Below, piece by piece: positions 8,901-16,398 of a stretch of 64,000 nucleotides of DNA. A program made the position numbers and the translations under genes. Numbering within the stretch: position 1 is the first letter of the stretch; each line of letters opens with the position of its first letter. The stretch comes from Planctomycetota bacterium (GTDB taxonomy: Bacteria; Planctomycetota; Planctomycetia; Planctomycetales; Planctomycetaceae). The notes under the pieces are model-generated. The model was not told the DNA's origin, made no database searches, and saw nothing but the letters and a program-made list of their open reading frames with translations. The stretch lies in NCBI GenBank assembly GCA_016872645.1, contig VGZH01000001.1, positions 1 to 64,000 of the forward strand, given 5' to 3'.

Positions 8901-11478
8901 CTACACGTTCTGCGGCGGAAATGATTCCGTCAACGTCTCGCCTCTCGGTGGTGGCGCTGCCGTTCCGACCACCGGCAACCTGACGACGAATTCCGGGCTT
9001 GAGGTTCATCCCGGCAACGTGCGTCGGCAGATGGCTCAGTTCGCCGTCAACTTTGTGGATGCGCTGGACACCGACAATGTGATCACGGCGTTTGAGTTCG
9101 ACCATAATCTGCAGGATGGCTGGGATCTGGATGATGATCCCGCCACGACCGATACGACCAACGTGCTGACTGGCGAGCGTGAAGTGGTCTATGGGGTGGA
9201 AACGCCGCAGCTCACTTTCAGCGAGGCGGCTTGGTACCGGCAGTCTCAACAGGCATCGAATAATTCACAGACGCCGTACGATGACACTGTCGGAGAGTTC
9301 AACTTCGTGCAGTTGGAACTGCGTTCGATCTTCCCAGAGACGGTACAGCTCGCGGACCGACTCTCGACCACTGCGGCAACGGGAATCTGGCGAATTCTTC
9401 GAGACGACAATAACAATGGGATACTCGACGACAACACTGCGATGGTTCCCAATGAGCGAGAGAATGCAGTTGTCTTTTTGAATCCGGCCGGATCGATCGC
9501 TCCCGGTGGCCTGTATACGATCGCAAGCTCAGATGCGGGATCGTTAGGCCCTGGCGGCTTCCAGTCCTCGTTGATTTACATCGACCACGCCGGAGCCACC
9601 ACGGACTTTGAGATGGTCTGTCCGAACGTGGCCACCGCTGGAGCGTACACGGGAGCGGCGCAGCCAGCGAACGGTATCGTGAATTTGGATCTGCTACATC
9701 CCAACGACACCCCCAAGTTCACGCTGGCATTTGGCATCGCTGGAGACTTCCTTAGCCGAAACAATAACCCGACGCTCAATACCCAAGCGGCTCCGGCTTA
9801 TTTCGAGAACCATCTCACTCACACCGTCTTTGCATTACAGAGACGATTAAACCCACGATTGCCCCAGCTCTCTCTTGTGAACAATCCGTATGTGACGGTC
9901 GATGCGTTCGATCGCGATGGCCGCGTCGCACCGGGAAAGATGGGGGTCAAGATGATGGATTTGAATTTTGATGGTTCTGTGACCGATCAAACGACGGCAC
10001 TTGCGCGTTTGGAAAATGATGAATTGCGTTCTACGGAGCGCGGTCAACCTCTGAAGAACATCAAAGTCGCCGGAGATACGGATGACCTCGAACTCAGCGG
10101 GAATGTCACTCCTGGCATGATGAAGACGACGTTTACCCTCAACAATTCCAAAAGCCCAGCGCAATTCAATCATCGTTACTCGTTTCTGCCGCACTTTGAT
10201 CGGGATTACTCGTCGATCGTTGAGCTACTTCACATTCCGCTGTTTGGACCCGGTACGCTGACACGCGACGCCCAGGCGATGTGGCTGCCACCAGAACTCG
10301 ATCCGGGAGGGGCGGGAAATGATTTGGGACAAGTCGGCGCGACGATTGACCCCACTGCCGCCAATAAAACCTACAGCGGCCCGCTGTCGTTCGGAGCTGC
10401 TGTGTTCCTTCAATCGGAGGATCGCGACCACGACGGCATGCTCGAGGCATCGGAAGACGCGAACGGCAATGGCCTCCTCGATCCGATGGAGGACACCAAC
10501 AGCAATGGCTGGCTGGATTACGGTGACGATCTCAACAAAAACGGAGTGCTCGATTCGCACCCGTATCACTTTCATCGGTTCTTTGCCTTCGCGGAAGTTC
10601 CGACGCGGACCCATCGGCAATTGGGTGATCCGTTGCAGCAGCATCGCGTGCCAGCACGGATCAATCTGAATGGCGTGCGCGATCCGCGCGTGTTGGCGGG
10701 ACTGATTGACGACCTGCAAGTCCACGGCATTCCCGAACGTGATCTCGGTGGTCCGAACCCGGGTTATACGGAAGACAAAAATCTCAATGGCGTGCTTGAC
10801 GTCGGCGAGGATCTCAACGGCAATGGTACGCTGGACGCGGTCCCACCCGACCCGAACGAGGACATCAACGGAAATGGGCGATGGGACCGGACTCTGGCCG
10901 ACGTCACTGGCAGCGATGCGAGACGCGATTGGTGGGGCAATTTCCTGTTGTCGCGTGACGGCTTGGATCCAACCAGCCAGATGTTCCTGCCGCTGTCGGG
11001 AACCTCGCGACCCTTCCGTGACTTCGGATTAACGCCGAATGGCAACAGCACCACTTCTAACGTGTCCTTAGAGGACTCGATTCTGCGGCGGATTCCGCAG
11101 ACTATCCCAGCCGATCGCCGACGACTGTTTGAACTCACCAACCAGTCGGAATTCACCTTCCCGACCAGTGGAGCCACGGCGGTTTCGCCGCTGATACAGC
11201 ATCGGTTGCTGTCGAAAATGGTGGGGAACACGACGACTCGGAGCAACTGCTTCGTGGTGTTCGTGACCATTGGTATGTTCGAGTGCGTGCAGTTCACGCC
11301 TCCCGGAACGACCGAGCCGGTGACACGCATCGGAGGCCCGCTGCTCAACGGCACGACTCCCGTCACCTACCGCAAAGCGTACATCGTGGATCGCTCGGTC
11401 GCCTTGGAAGCCAGCGACCAGGGAACCGGATCGTTCGACTGGAGGAAGCTGGTGATGGCTCAACAACGCATCAAGTAG
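5992..11478 (+). CDS. Giant GspK-like minor pseudopilin
   Basis: The ATG has GGAG 10 bases upstream. The 1828-residue protein starts with about 60 basic residues, then RRGSTLLVVLGLLGMLSLLGLIYFSF. This resembles GspK, which begins G-x-x-L-L-x-V-L and lacks Glu5: position 5 after G60 is Val65. The following sequence ANQEQQNATYFAEAAK also fits the post-helix region of K-like proteins. GspK is normally about 330 residues, so this one is more than five times longer. Acidic loops occur near residues 1140-1150, 1475-1522 and 1595-1630, the densest run being four units in tandem. It closes the pseudopilin operon, 232 bp after the J-like gene, with a repeat in the spacer. The long basic leader is odd, and a start at Met29 is possible. 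Confidence 0.72.
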   Translation: MKRQLGLSEMVHQREMRASRRATHGASGMWAWSSEGGLRSPSRRGQEPHAQRPLKRGRRGSTLLVVLGLLGMLSLLGLIYFSFANQEQQNATYFAEAAKGTYQEDDIERIFGEAIKQITIGAEPTQPNSVMWGRRHSMLYNLIGWDVQPHTGTGVHLILDGSGGLVVDQNYDGSDDVPGPNDDLRNVNDSPAAHFQFQRNVLAMPAPDVDYTYPDINNMFLGYKGYTWDYRLNPPAQRLVIKPAFHRPELFRNGSGQPVADWAISQSTSRRSFRPHPFHSYVWRQDTSGTPQRRFIIDASSNPAADPTLAGFVAADAALIGASVTNQVSSAFPFLVNLNDPVTGTPDAFRSEQGVFSADGNMHPIPGAGNVTAWNQYEYDVDNDGDGVMDGIWMDFDMPILVRPSDNRPYIPLISTAIYDLDSLLNANMVGNTFGDTRTNNTSNFGNGGPISVSAQGLSSPAEINPLYALDTTYAEASSAAQTDLTSYFGYAPTPGASAIRLDMANMEFWTSLKGHVRFSTPNQIYAGRFGEANRMWSVLQAAGAGAPIGVQNSVNSNLFPYPGQFDLDDNRDANEGHRNWMGGTAVGQIQSFRHPLLFGGRGRYWTTGATGPKSPMLYSVATSPLTFLQYQDVFNGFDALNSGTALTGTPQWFGLTPFGAPPSNPLMTYTNPATLPIYGANFGVPIGGAPFPNPASVNDYYLVDDSMEVTVDPKSEQRPYDEPFEAIDTLYLQMTNADRNSTGLTSRLADTMPANLVIPTGASSPNQVEVGQRFTSLSWDLKHFGLRRHSGTGSDRVWEFNVDFDGDGNLEFPPQFNPVLPGAGGTPYVPAIDPSAATYLPENAYGPRDPFRPQLRRLLSFESGSTTDAATPKRLSINEFLDVERRPGTTPSSYTSQLQYRQLTPHSTDSAVQNLPTPTANTINQAFKEPYTLPAFPPAATGMHSIEEVKEFWARRDRQQMARDIYVLLYTFCGGNDSVNVSPLGGGAAVPTTGNLTTNSGLEVHPGNVRRQMAQFAVNFVDALDTDNVITAFEFDHNLQDGWDLDDDPATTDTTNVLTGEREVVYGVETPQLTFSEAAWYRQSQQASNNSQTPYDDTVGEFNFVQLELRSIFPETVQLADRLSTTAATGIWRILRDDNNNGILDDNTAMVPNERENAVVFLNPAGSIAPGGLYTIASSDAGSLGPGGFQSSLIYIDHAGATTDFEMVCPNVATAGAYTGAAQPANGIVNLDLLHPNDTPKFTLAFGIAGDFLSRNNNPTLNTQAAPAYFENHLTHTVFALQRRLNPRLPQLSLVNNPYVTVDAFDRDGRVAPGKMGVKMMDLNFDGSVTDQTTALARLENDELRSTERGQPLKNIKVAGDTDDLELSGNVTPGMMKTTFTLNNSKSPAQFNHRYSFLPHFDRDYSSIVELLHIPLFGPGTLTRDAQAMWLPPELDPGGAGNDLGQVGATIDPTAANKTYSGPLSFGAAVFLQSEDRDHDGMLEASEDANGNGLLDPMEDTNSNGWLDYGDDLNKNGVLDSHPYHFHRFFAFAEVPTRTHRQLGDPLQQHRVPARINLNGVRDPRVLAGLIDDLQVHGIPERDLGGPNPGYTEDKNLNGVLDVGEDLNGNGTLDAVPPDPNEDINGNGRWDRTLADVTGSDARRDWWGNFLLSRDGLDPTSQMFLPLSGTSRPFRDFGLTPNGNSTTSNVSLEDSILRRIPQTIPADRRRLFELTNQSEFTFPTSGATAVSPLIQHRLLSKMVGNTTTRSNCFVVFVTIGMFECVQFTPPGTTEPVTRIGGPLLNGTTPVTYRKAYIVDRSVALEASDQGTGSFDWRKLVMAQQRIK

Positions 11479-11488
11479 TTGGACCGTC

Positions 11489-11570
11489 GGGCGGGACCAG
11501 CGGCGCATCGCATCGCCGCGCCGGCCCACTCAAATCTGGCATAGTATGAGGTGGGCCGGCACTCGACGCG
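11489..11570 (-). repeat. Intergenic GC-rich repeat, family A, copy 2
   Basis: Directly after the K-like gene, GGCGGGACCAGCGGCGC at 11489 and CGCGCCGGCCCAC near 11517 are the reverse complement of the unit at 5833-5872. A further GGTGGGCCGGCACTCG follows at 11550-11565 in the opposite sense. The pair can form a stem around the sequence CTCAAATCTGGCATAG. The rest of the 303-bp gap up to 11781 shows no convincing gene. No clear promoter could be picked out. Confidence 0.6.
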
Positions 11571-11781
11571 GTCTGCTCCCCCCCAATGAGTGTGGCAAAT
11601 TTGATGTTCTGCCACTCGCCCGTTGGACGGAACGTGCGTTACCCGCCTGTTTAAAATCGCTACCCCGTTCGCGGGATTCTGCACCACTCAAAATCAACAA
11701 ACTCCTGAGTGGCGTGCAGGCCCGCGAGCCCTTGGGGTAAGCCCGGTGGGGTGAATTTCAACAGGATGTTACGATCCGCTC

Positions 11782-14256
11782 ATGGCGAACGTGCTGTCAG
11801 AATCACCGTCGGAATCAGAACGTGGCCGACGGGCCAGAGTGAGCGAGTGGATCGCGGTGGCGTGGATCGTTGGGTACGCGGTCTTCTTTTTTCATTTCAC
11901 GTTGCCGAATAGCAATCCGCCCGTCAGTCGTGTCGACCTCTGGATTGATCTGCCAGAATTGTTGTGGTCGAACGTGGTCGCGCCGCCGAAAGCAGCGGCG
12001 TCGAGTTGGAAAAATCTTTCGCAACGCTTCGATCTGTTCGCGGTGGCTGCGGTGATCTGGCTCGGCAGTTGGGCGGTCGGTGGTTTGCTGCTGCGAGCGT
12101 TGCGAATTCCGCTTCCAGCGCGTTCGGCGGAGCGTTTCGTGAGCGCGTGCGGCGTCGGTCTGTCGGCGGTTTCGCTGCTGACGCTGGGTTGCGGCTTGGT
12201 GGGTTGGCTGTCGCCGTGGTTGCTTGGCGGAGCGTTGGGAGCGGCTACGGTCTACGAGGTCTGGTTGTGTTGTCACGACAAGAATGAAGGCGAAAGGCTG
12301 AAGGCGGAGATCAGCCAAGCCAGGCATTCCGCCTGGACATCGTTCGTGGGGTTCGTATCGCGCGGGGAGCAGCTTCCGTATCCAATGATCGCGAAAAGCC
12401 TCGCCGTCGTGTTCATCGGGTTTTTTCAGCTGGCGATGCTGCTCGGTTCCGTCCTCCCGCCGACGGATTTCGACGTGAAGGCGTATCACCTGACGGGGCC
12501 GAAGGAGTATTTCCTCAACGGCCAGATCACGTTCTTGGAACACAACGTCTACACGAACTTCCCGTTCCTGACCGAGATGCTGTGCTTGCTAGGAATGGTG
12601 CTGAGGCAGGATTGGTATCGAGGCGCGCTCGCGGGGCAAGCGGTGTTGATGGGGTTCGCTCCACTGACTGCGCTGGCGTTGTTCTGTGCGGGACGGAAAT
12701 GGTTTGGCGAAACTGTCGGCTGGCTGGCGGCCGTGATTTATCTTTCGACACCGTGGACGTACCGGCTGGCGATCATCGCGTATGTCGAAGGAGCGTTGTC
12801 GTGTTACTTGTTTTTGGCGTTATTCGCCGTGCTGCTGGCGGTGGAAACCTTGCGTCGCGAAGGAAGCGGGGCGGCGTCCAATCGGTTGTTCTTGTTGGCA
12901 GGTTTGTTCGCGGGCAGTGCGATGGCGTGCAAGTATCCGGGGTTGGTGTCGGTGGTGATTCCGTTGGGGTTGGTGAGTCTCTGGGGGGTTCGAAAAAAGG
13001 ATCACGGCCATCAGCTTTCGGCTATCGGCTTTCGGCCGGAGTGGTTGTGGGGCGCGTTGATGTATTTGATGGGCACAGCAGTCTCGGTGGGACCGTGGCT
13101 GCTGAAGAACCTGGCGGCGACCGGCAATCCGGTCTACCCATTGGCCTATGGATTGTTTGGCGGACGCGATTGGGATGCGATGTCTCACGCGAAGTGGAAT
13201 GCGGGGCACAGTCCGAAGACCTACGCGCTCAGCGATCTGGCCGAGAAGTTCATCGACGTCACCGCGAAAGCCGATTGGCTGAGTCCATTGCTGTTTGGTC
13301 TCGCGCCGCTGGCGCTGTTGGCAGCAGGCAATCGGCAGTGGGGAGTTTCCAGGGAGACAGAGTTGAAGGACTGCACCTCCACTCGGAACTCGGAACTCGG
13401 AACTCGGAACTTGATCCGTTGGCTTTCGCTGTATGTCGCTTACCTGTTTCTTCAGTGGTGGCTGCTGACGCATCGGATCGACCGGTTTTGGGTGCCGCTG
13501 ATTCCCGTCGTTTCGTTATTGGCGGCAGCGGGGTGTTTGTGGTCGTCGAGCAAACTGTGGCGTCGCGCGTGTGGCGCGTTTGTGGCCTTGTCGATACTGT
13601 TCAATTTGGGGTTCGTGACGACGCCGTTGTGTGGGTTCAACGCGTATCTATCGAACCTCAATCAAGCCCGCACGGGATCTGAAAGCACGGCCGAGGCAAT
13701 TCACTACCTCAACCAATTGTCGGATGCCGGCAAGCTGCCAAGCGACGCCACGGTGCTGTGTGTTGGCGAGGCGCAGGTCTTCGATGCTCGGCCGCGAGTG
13801 ATTTACAATACCGTGTTCGATCAACCAATCTTTCGCGATTGGCTGGCGGAACGGCCGCCCGGAGACGTTCCTGACCAAGACTGGCCTCTACGACCAATCG
13901 ATGAAGTTCGCCAGCAGTTCCAGTCGCAAAAGATCACTCACGTATTGGTCAACTGGCAGGAGCTGCTGAGATATCGGATGACGTATGGCTATTCCGAATT
14001 CGTCACTCCACAACGGTTTGCGTGGCTGCAGGGGCAAGGCTTGCTCGGCAATCCGGAAGAGTTCCGAATGGGAGCCCGCCAGTTCGAATCACTGCGAACA
14101 CACGAGCTTCGCAAGCTGGACGAACAGCGCGAGGTGGAAGAGTGGGCCCCAGAATTGAAGAGGTCATTCAATGGTGCGACGGTTTTCGTGACGTGGCAGT
14201 TGTTCCCGCTTCAGGCCCCCGCTCGGCCCAATCCGGATCGAAACAGATCCAAATGA
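11782..14256 (+). CDS. GT-C type membrane glycosyltransferase (family 39/ArnT-like)
   Basis: This 824-residue protein has about ten or more hydrophobic helices over residues 25-620. A first-loop motif TDFDVKAYHLTGPKEYFLNG near residues 232-251 carries acidic residues, as in GT39 and ArnT-type enzymes that use polyprenyl-phosphate sugars. The last 200 residues are hydrophilic and probably periplasmic. The likely role is transfer of a sugar from a lipid carrier at the outer face of the inner membrane; donor and acceptor are unknown. The gene stands alone, 303 bp after the pseudopilin operon. Its middle part contains three unrelated 7-bp tandem repeats (13010-13037, 13321-13345, 13381-13408), translated in frame as low-complexity loops such as NSELGTRN. 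Confidence 0.6.
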   Translation: MANVLSESPSESERGRRARVSEWIAVAWIVGYAVFFFHFTLPNSNPPVSRVDLWIDLPELLWSNVVAPPKAAASSWKNLSQRFDLFAVAAVIWLGSWAVGGLLLRALRIPLPARSAERFVSACGVGLSAVSLLTLGCGLVGWLSPWLLGGALGAATVYEVWLCCHDKNEGERLKAEISQARHSAWTSFVGFVSRGEQLPYPMIAKSLAVVFIGFFQLAMLLGSVLPPTDFDVKAYHLTGPKEYFLNGQITFLEHNVYTNFPFLTEMLCLLGMVLRQDWYRGALAGQAVLMGFAPLTALALFCAGRKWFGETVGWLAAVIYLSTPWTYRLAIIAYVEGALSCYLFLALFAVLLAVETLRREGSGAASNRLFLLAGLFAGSAMACKYPGLVSVVIPLGLVSLWGVRKKDHGHQLSAIGFRPEWLWGALMYLMGTAVSVGPWLLKNLAATGNPVYPLAYGLFGGRDWDAMSHAKWNAGHSPKTYALSDLAEKFIDVTAKADWLSPLLFGLAPLALLAAGNRQWGVSRETELKDCTSTRNSELGTRNLIRWLSLYVAYLFLQWWLLTHRIDRFWVPLIPVVSLLAAAGCLWSSSKLWRRACGAFVALSILFNLGFVTTPLCGFNAYLSNLNQARTGSESTAEAIHYLNQLSDAGKLPSDATVLCVGEAQVFDARPRVIYNTVFDQPIFRDWLAERPPGDVPDQDWPLRPIDEVRQQFQSQKITHVLVNWQELLRYRMTYGYSEFVTPQRFAWLQGQGLLGNPEEFRMGARQFESLRTHELRKLDEQREVEEWAPELKRSFNGATVFVTWQLFPLQAPARPNPDRNRSK
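13010..13037 (+). repeat. Heptamer tandem repeat (TTCGGCT type) inside coding sequence
   Basis: Four consecutive 7-mers are present: ATCAGCT, TTCGGCT, ATCGGCT and TTCGGCC. They lie in frame within the glycosyltransferase gene and encode the loop HQLSAIGFRP. Confidence 0.75.
13321..13345 (+). repeat. Degenerate heptamer repeat (GCAGTNG type) inside coding sequence
   Basis: The units GCAGCAG, GCAATCG, GCAGTGG and a partial GGAG have a period of 7. They lie in the same glycosyltransferase gene, encoding the region AAGNRQWG. Confidence 0.55.
13381..13408 (+). repeat. Perfect heptamer repeat ACTCGGA x4 inside coding sequence
   Basis: Four exact copies of ACTCGGA run from 13381 to 13408. With period 7 the peptide repeats every 7 residues, giving TRNSELGTRN. 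The array is the most perfect of three heptamer repeats in this one gene. Confidence 0.85.
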
Positions 14257-14538
14257 GCTCCCAGCAGGAACCGCGGATTTCGTCAAGCGGGGTTTTCCGA
14301 ACTGGGCATTGCGGCAATCCGAAGCCGTAGATATGGTGCTGCCTCAGATGGATGCTGTCGGGGCATCCTGTCTGGGTCTTGTAGGTGGTTCCCGGCTTGT
14401 GGGCAGAGCGAAACAAAAAGCTCATCGCGTGATGAGAAGTTTCCCAGCCATTCGCAAGCGTCAACGAGTGCTCCTGCGAAGCCTAGGTCTCAGAGTCGCG
14501 CCGTCTGGAAAACGGCGACAGTTCGAGGAAGTGCGTGA

Positions 14539-14859
14539 ATGGCTAAGAAACTTTTCGTGGGTGGTTTGGCTTGGGCGACGACGGACGATGGGCTCCGTCA
14601 GGCGTTCGAGCGTTTTGGACAAGTGGCAGAAGCCAAAGTCATCATGGATCGTGAAACGGGCCGGTCTCGCGGTTTCGGTTTCGTGAGCTTCAATGATGAC
14701 GCTCAAGGCAGTGCTGCCATGCAAGAAATGGACGGCGGACAACTCGACGGCCGGACTATCAAGGTGAACGAAGCGCAAGAACGCGCTCCCCGCCCGGGTG
14801 GAGGCGGTGGATACGGTGGTGGTGGCCGTGGCGGTCGTGGCGGATACGGAGATCGTTAA
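14539..14859 (+). CDS. Glycine-rich RRM RNA-binding protein
   Basis: The 106-residue protein is a single RRM followed by a Gly/Arg tail. RNP2 is KLFVGGLAW at residues 4-12 and RNP1 is RGFGFVSF at about 44-51. The tail from about residue 85 is GGGGGYGGGGRGGRGGYGDR. This is the architecture of bacterial and plant cold-inducible RNA-binding proteins, which act as RNA chaperones in the cytoplasm. The ATG has GAGGAAG about 8-14 bases upstream. A 282-bp leader precedes it with no gene I can support; such genes often have long regulatory 5' UTRs, but nothing specific can be shown here. A strong bidirectional terminator follows at 14919-14946. Confidence 0.93.
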   Translation: MAKKLFVGGLAWATTDDGLRQAFERFGQVAEAKVIMDRETGRSRGFGFVSFNDDAQGSAAMQEMDGGQLDGRTIKVNEAQERAPRPGGGGGYGGGGRGGRGGYGDR

Positions 14860-14918
14860 CCCCGACGGTGTCCGCGACGCCCAACAAAGACGCGGCATGA
14901 CAATTCGAAACATCAGAG

Positions 14919-14946
14919 AAAAAGCCGGGAGCGATCCCGGCTTTTT
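14919..14946. terminator. Bidirectional rho-independent terminator
   Basis: A perfect 12-bp stem AAAAAGCCGGGA / TCCCGGCTTTTT with the tetraloop GCGA lies between the convergent RRM gene (+) and holB (-). A-tracts and T-tracts on both sides let it serve both strands. Confidence 0.9.
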
Positions 14947-14979
14947 CCATTTCACGATAGTGATTTACACGAACTCGTT

Positions 14980-16044
14980 TCAGCGTCGCGTCGGACTCAA
15001 CTTGCGGCCGAGGTCTTCGCACAGAACCTCCAGACAACGCGAAACGGAGACGTTTGATTCGATGTGTTGTTCGGTTTCAGCGACACGCTCGAACAGGCTC
15101 ATCACGAATTCAAAGTCCTCCGGCGAACGAGCTTCGAAGCGCCGCGCGAATGACACTGCCGCCGGGATGATCGCTCCTTGCGGCTGATCGGACAGATGCA
15201 GCGCAGCGGCTCGAAAGAATTCGAGGCCGAAACGAACCAGCCACAGCGTGTTTCGTCGTTGCGTTGCTGTGTCGCCGCCGATCGCTTCGATTCCCGATGT
15301 CAACTTTTCGGCGAGTGCGAATGATTGAAACTGGTCGCTGGCGAGTTGCAGGTACAGCGCGTCCCGCAACTCACGCAACGCGGGGTCCAGTAATTGTGTC
15401 GCGACCGCCAAGCTGCCACCGCTAAGTTCGGCCAAGGCAACGGCCTCGGCGGGTTCAGTCACCAACTCTTGCTGCACGAGCAGTTCGGCGATGTCGCGGG
15501 ACGACAACGGATCAAATCGCACGGTCTGGCAGCGCGAACGAATCGTCGGCAACAGCGCGTCAAGGGTGTCGGCGATGAGCAGGATCAACGCCTTTGGCGA
15601 GGGCTCTTCCAGCGTCTTGAGAAAAGCATTCGCCGCCTCGACATTCATCTCCGCCGCGTTGTCGATGATCGCAATTTTTCGATCGCCCGACATTGGCAAA
15701 CGCGACAGATCGTAGCACAACCCCTCGCGGCCTCGATTCTCGGGCGGGCCGAGAAACAGATCGATCGTGAACTCCGATTTGCCCGATTTCCGGCTGACCT
15801 CGTGCAAGTCCGGATGCAAGCCCTTGACGACTTGCTTGCAGGCGGAGCATTCGCCGCACGCCAGCAATTCCTCGTTCGAGTGCCTCTGACACAACAAGCA
15901 CTGGGCCAGCGTCCGTGCGAACAGCCGTTTGCCGACTCCATCCGGGCCCGCGAAAACGTACGCGTGCGAGAGTCGGCCGCGACGCAAGGTTCGCCGAAAC
16001 CACTCGACACGTTCGCCATGTCCCCGAATCGCATCCCAGTTCAT
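14980..16044 (-). CDS. holB: DNA polymerase III subunit delta'
   Basis: The 354-residue AAA+ clamp-loader subunit starts MNWDAIRGHGERVEWFRRTL. The Walker A-like motif GPDGVGKR is at residues 33-40. Five zinc-module cysteines lie at about 49, 52, 63, 66 and 69. NAAEMNVEAANAFLKTLEEP corresponds to the region after Walker B, and TIRSRCQTVRF is the conserved SRC motif. The protein opens the sliding clamp together with gamma/tau and delta. It is read toward the RRM gene and shares its terminator. Upstream lies a palindromic repeat (16061-16127), then the lipA pair. The usual neighbour tmk is not here. Confidence 0.9.
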   Translation of the reverse strand: MNWDAIRGHGERVEWFRRTLRRGRLSHAYVFAGPDGVGKRLFARTLAQCLLCQRHSNEELLACGECSACKQVVKGLHPDLHEVSRKSGKSEFTIDLFLGPPENRGREGLCYDLSRLPMSGDRKIAIIDNAAEMNVEAANAFLKTLEEPSPKALILLIADTLDALLPTIRSRCQTVRFDPLSSRDIAELLVQQELVTEPAEAVALAELSGGSLAVATQLLDPALRELRDALYLQLASDQFQSFALAEKLTSGIEAIGGDTATQRRNTLWLVRFGLEFFRAAALHLSDQPQGAIIPAAVSFARRFEARSPEDFEFVMSLFERVAETEQHIESNVSVSRCLEVLCEDLGRKLSPTRR

Positions 16045-16060
16045 GCGGCTGACTTTCCCT

Positions 16061-16127
16061 CGTAGCCACGTTCACCAGAACGTGGATAATCACGAAAGAG
16101 ATCCACGTTTTGGCGAACGTGGCTACG
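16061..16127. repeat. Palindromic intergenic repeat, family B
   Basis: Left arm 16061-16086 (CGTAGCCACGTTCACCAGAA plus CGTGGA) and right arm 16102-16127 are inverted repeats matching at 24 of 26 positions across a 15-bp loop. The element sits between holB and the lipoyl-like gene, and its right arm touches the end of that gene. It could form a large hairpin and resembles REP-type dispersed elements. Confidence 0.75.
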
Positions 16128-16398
16128 ACTTTGAAACGACATCATCCAACTCAATCCATCCCAACGTATCGCCGGTTGCGATGACGTCGTTCTCAAAACA
16201 TCCGATCCTCCGCAACCGGCCGCTGCTGGGAGCTTCGACGTCAAACGTCATTCCGCGCAGCAACACTTCGACAACCGGATCGCTCGCGACGACCTCTTCG
16301 CCGATCTGAGTCAGCCAAGTGCTGACCCGAACCTGTTGTCCCTCCGCGCCGAGTTCCGGCAGGGTGATCGGTTGCCAGCCGGTGGTGTTGAGCGTCAT
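16123..16398 (-). CDS. Lipoyl/biotinyl-like carrier domain protein lacking the modified lysine
   Basis: I chose ATG 16398, which overlaps the lipA stop (ATGA); a longer open frame exists but its extra residues are a shadow of lipA. The 91-residue product is one lipoyl/biotinyl-type domain: ITLPELGAEGQQVRVSTWL, then a GEEV turn, then VEVLLRGMTFDVEAPSSG, then GDTLGWIEL. In true lipoyl domains the hairpin is D-K-A-x-x-E-V-P-x-P-x-x-G. Alignment by the V-x-A-P and final G puts Gly at the Lys position (L-R-G-M instead of G-D-K-A). The only lysine is the penultimate residue. So it cannot be lipoylated at the normal site, although it is coupled to lipoyl synthase. Possible roles: a scaffold, a regulator, or a domain working with another acceptor. 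Confidence 0.75.
   Translation of the reverse strand: MTLNTTGWQPITLPELGAEGQQVRVSTWLTQIGEEVVASDPVVEVLLRGMTFDVEAPSSGRLRRIGCFENDVIATGDTLGWIELDDVVSKS

Noticed and set aside
8230-9249. Minus-strand frame of 339 codons
   Set aside because: Antisense to the K-like gene and rich in Arg/His, typical of a shadow.
14168-14464. Minus-strand frame of 98 codons in the RRM gene leader
   Set aside because: It looks protein-like but has no start signal and overlaps the glycosyltransferase end. I cannot support it.
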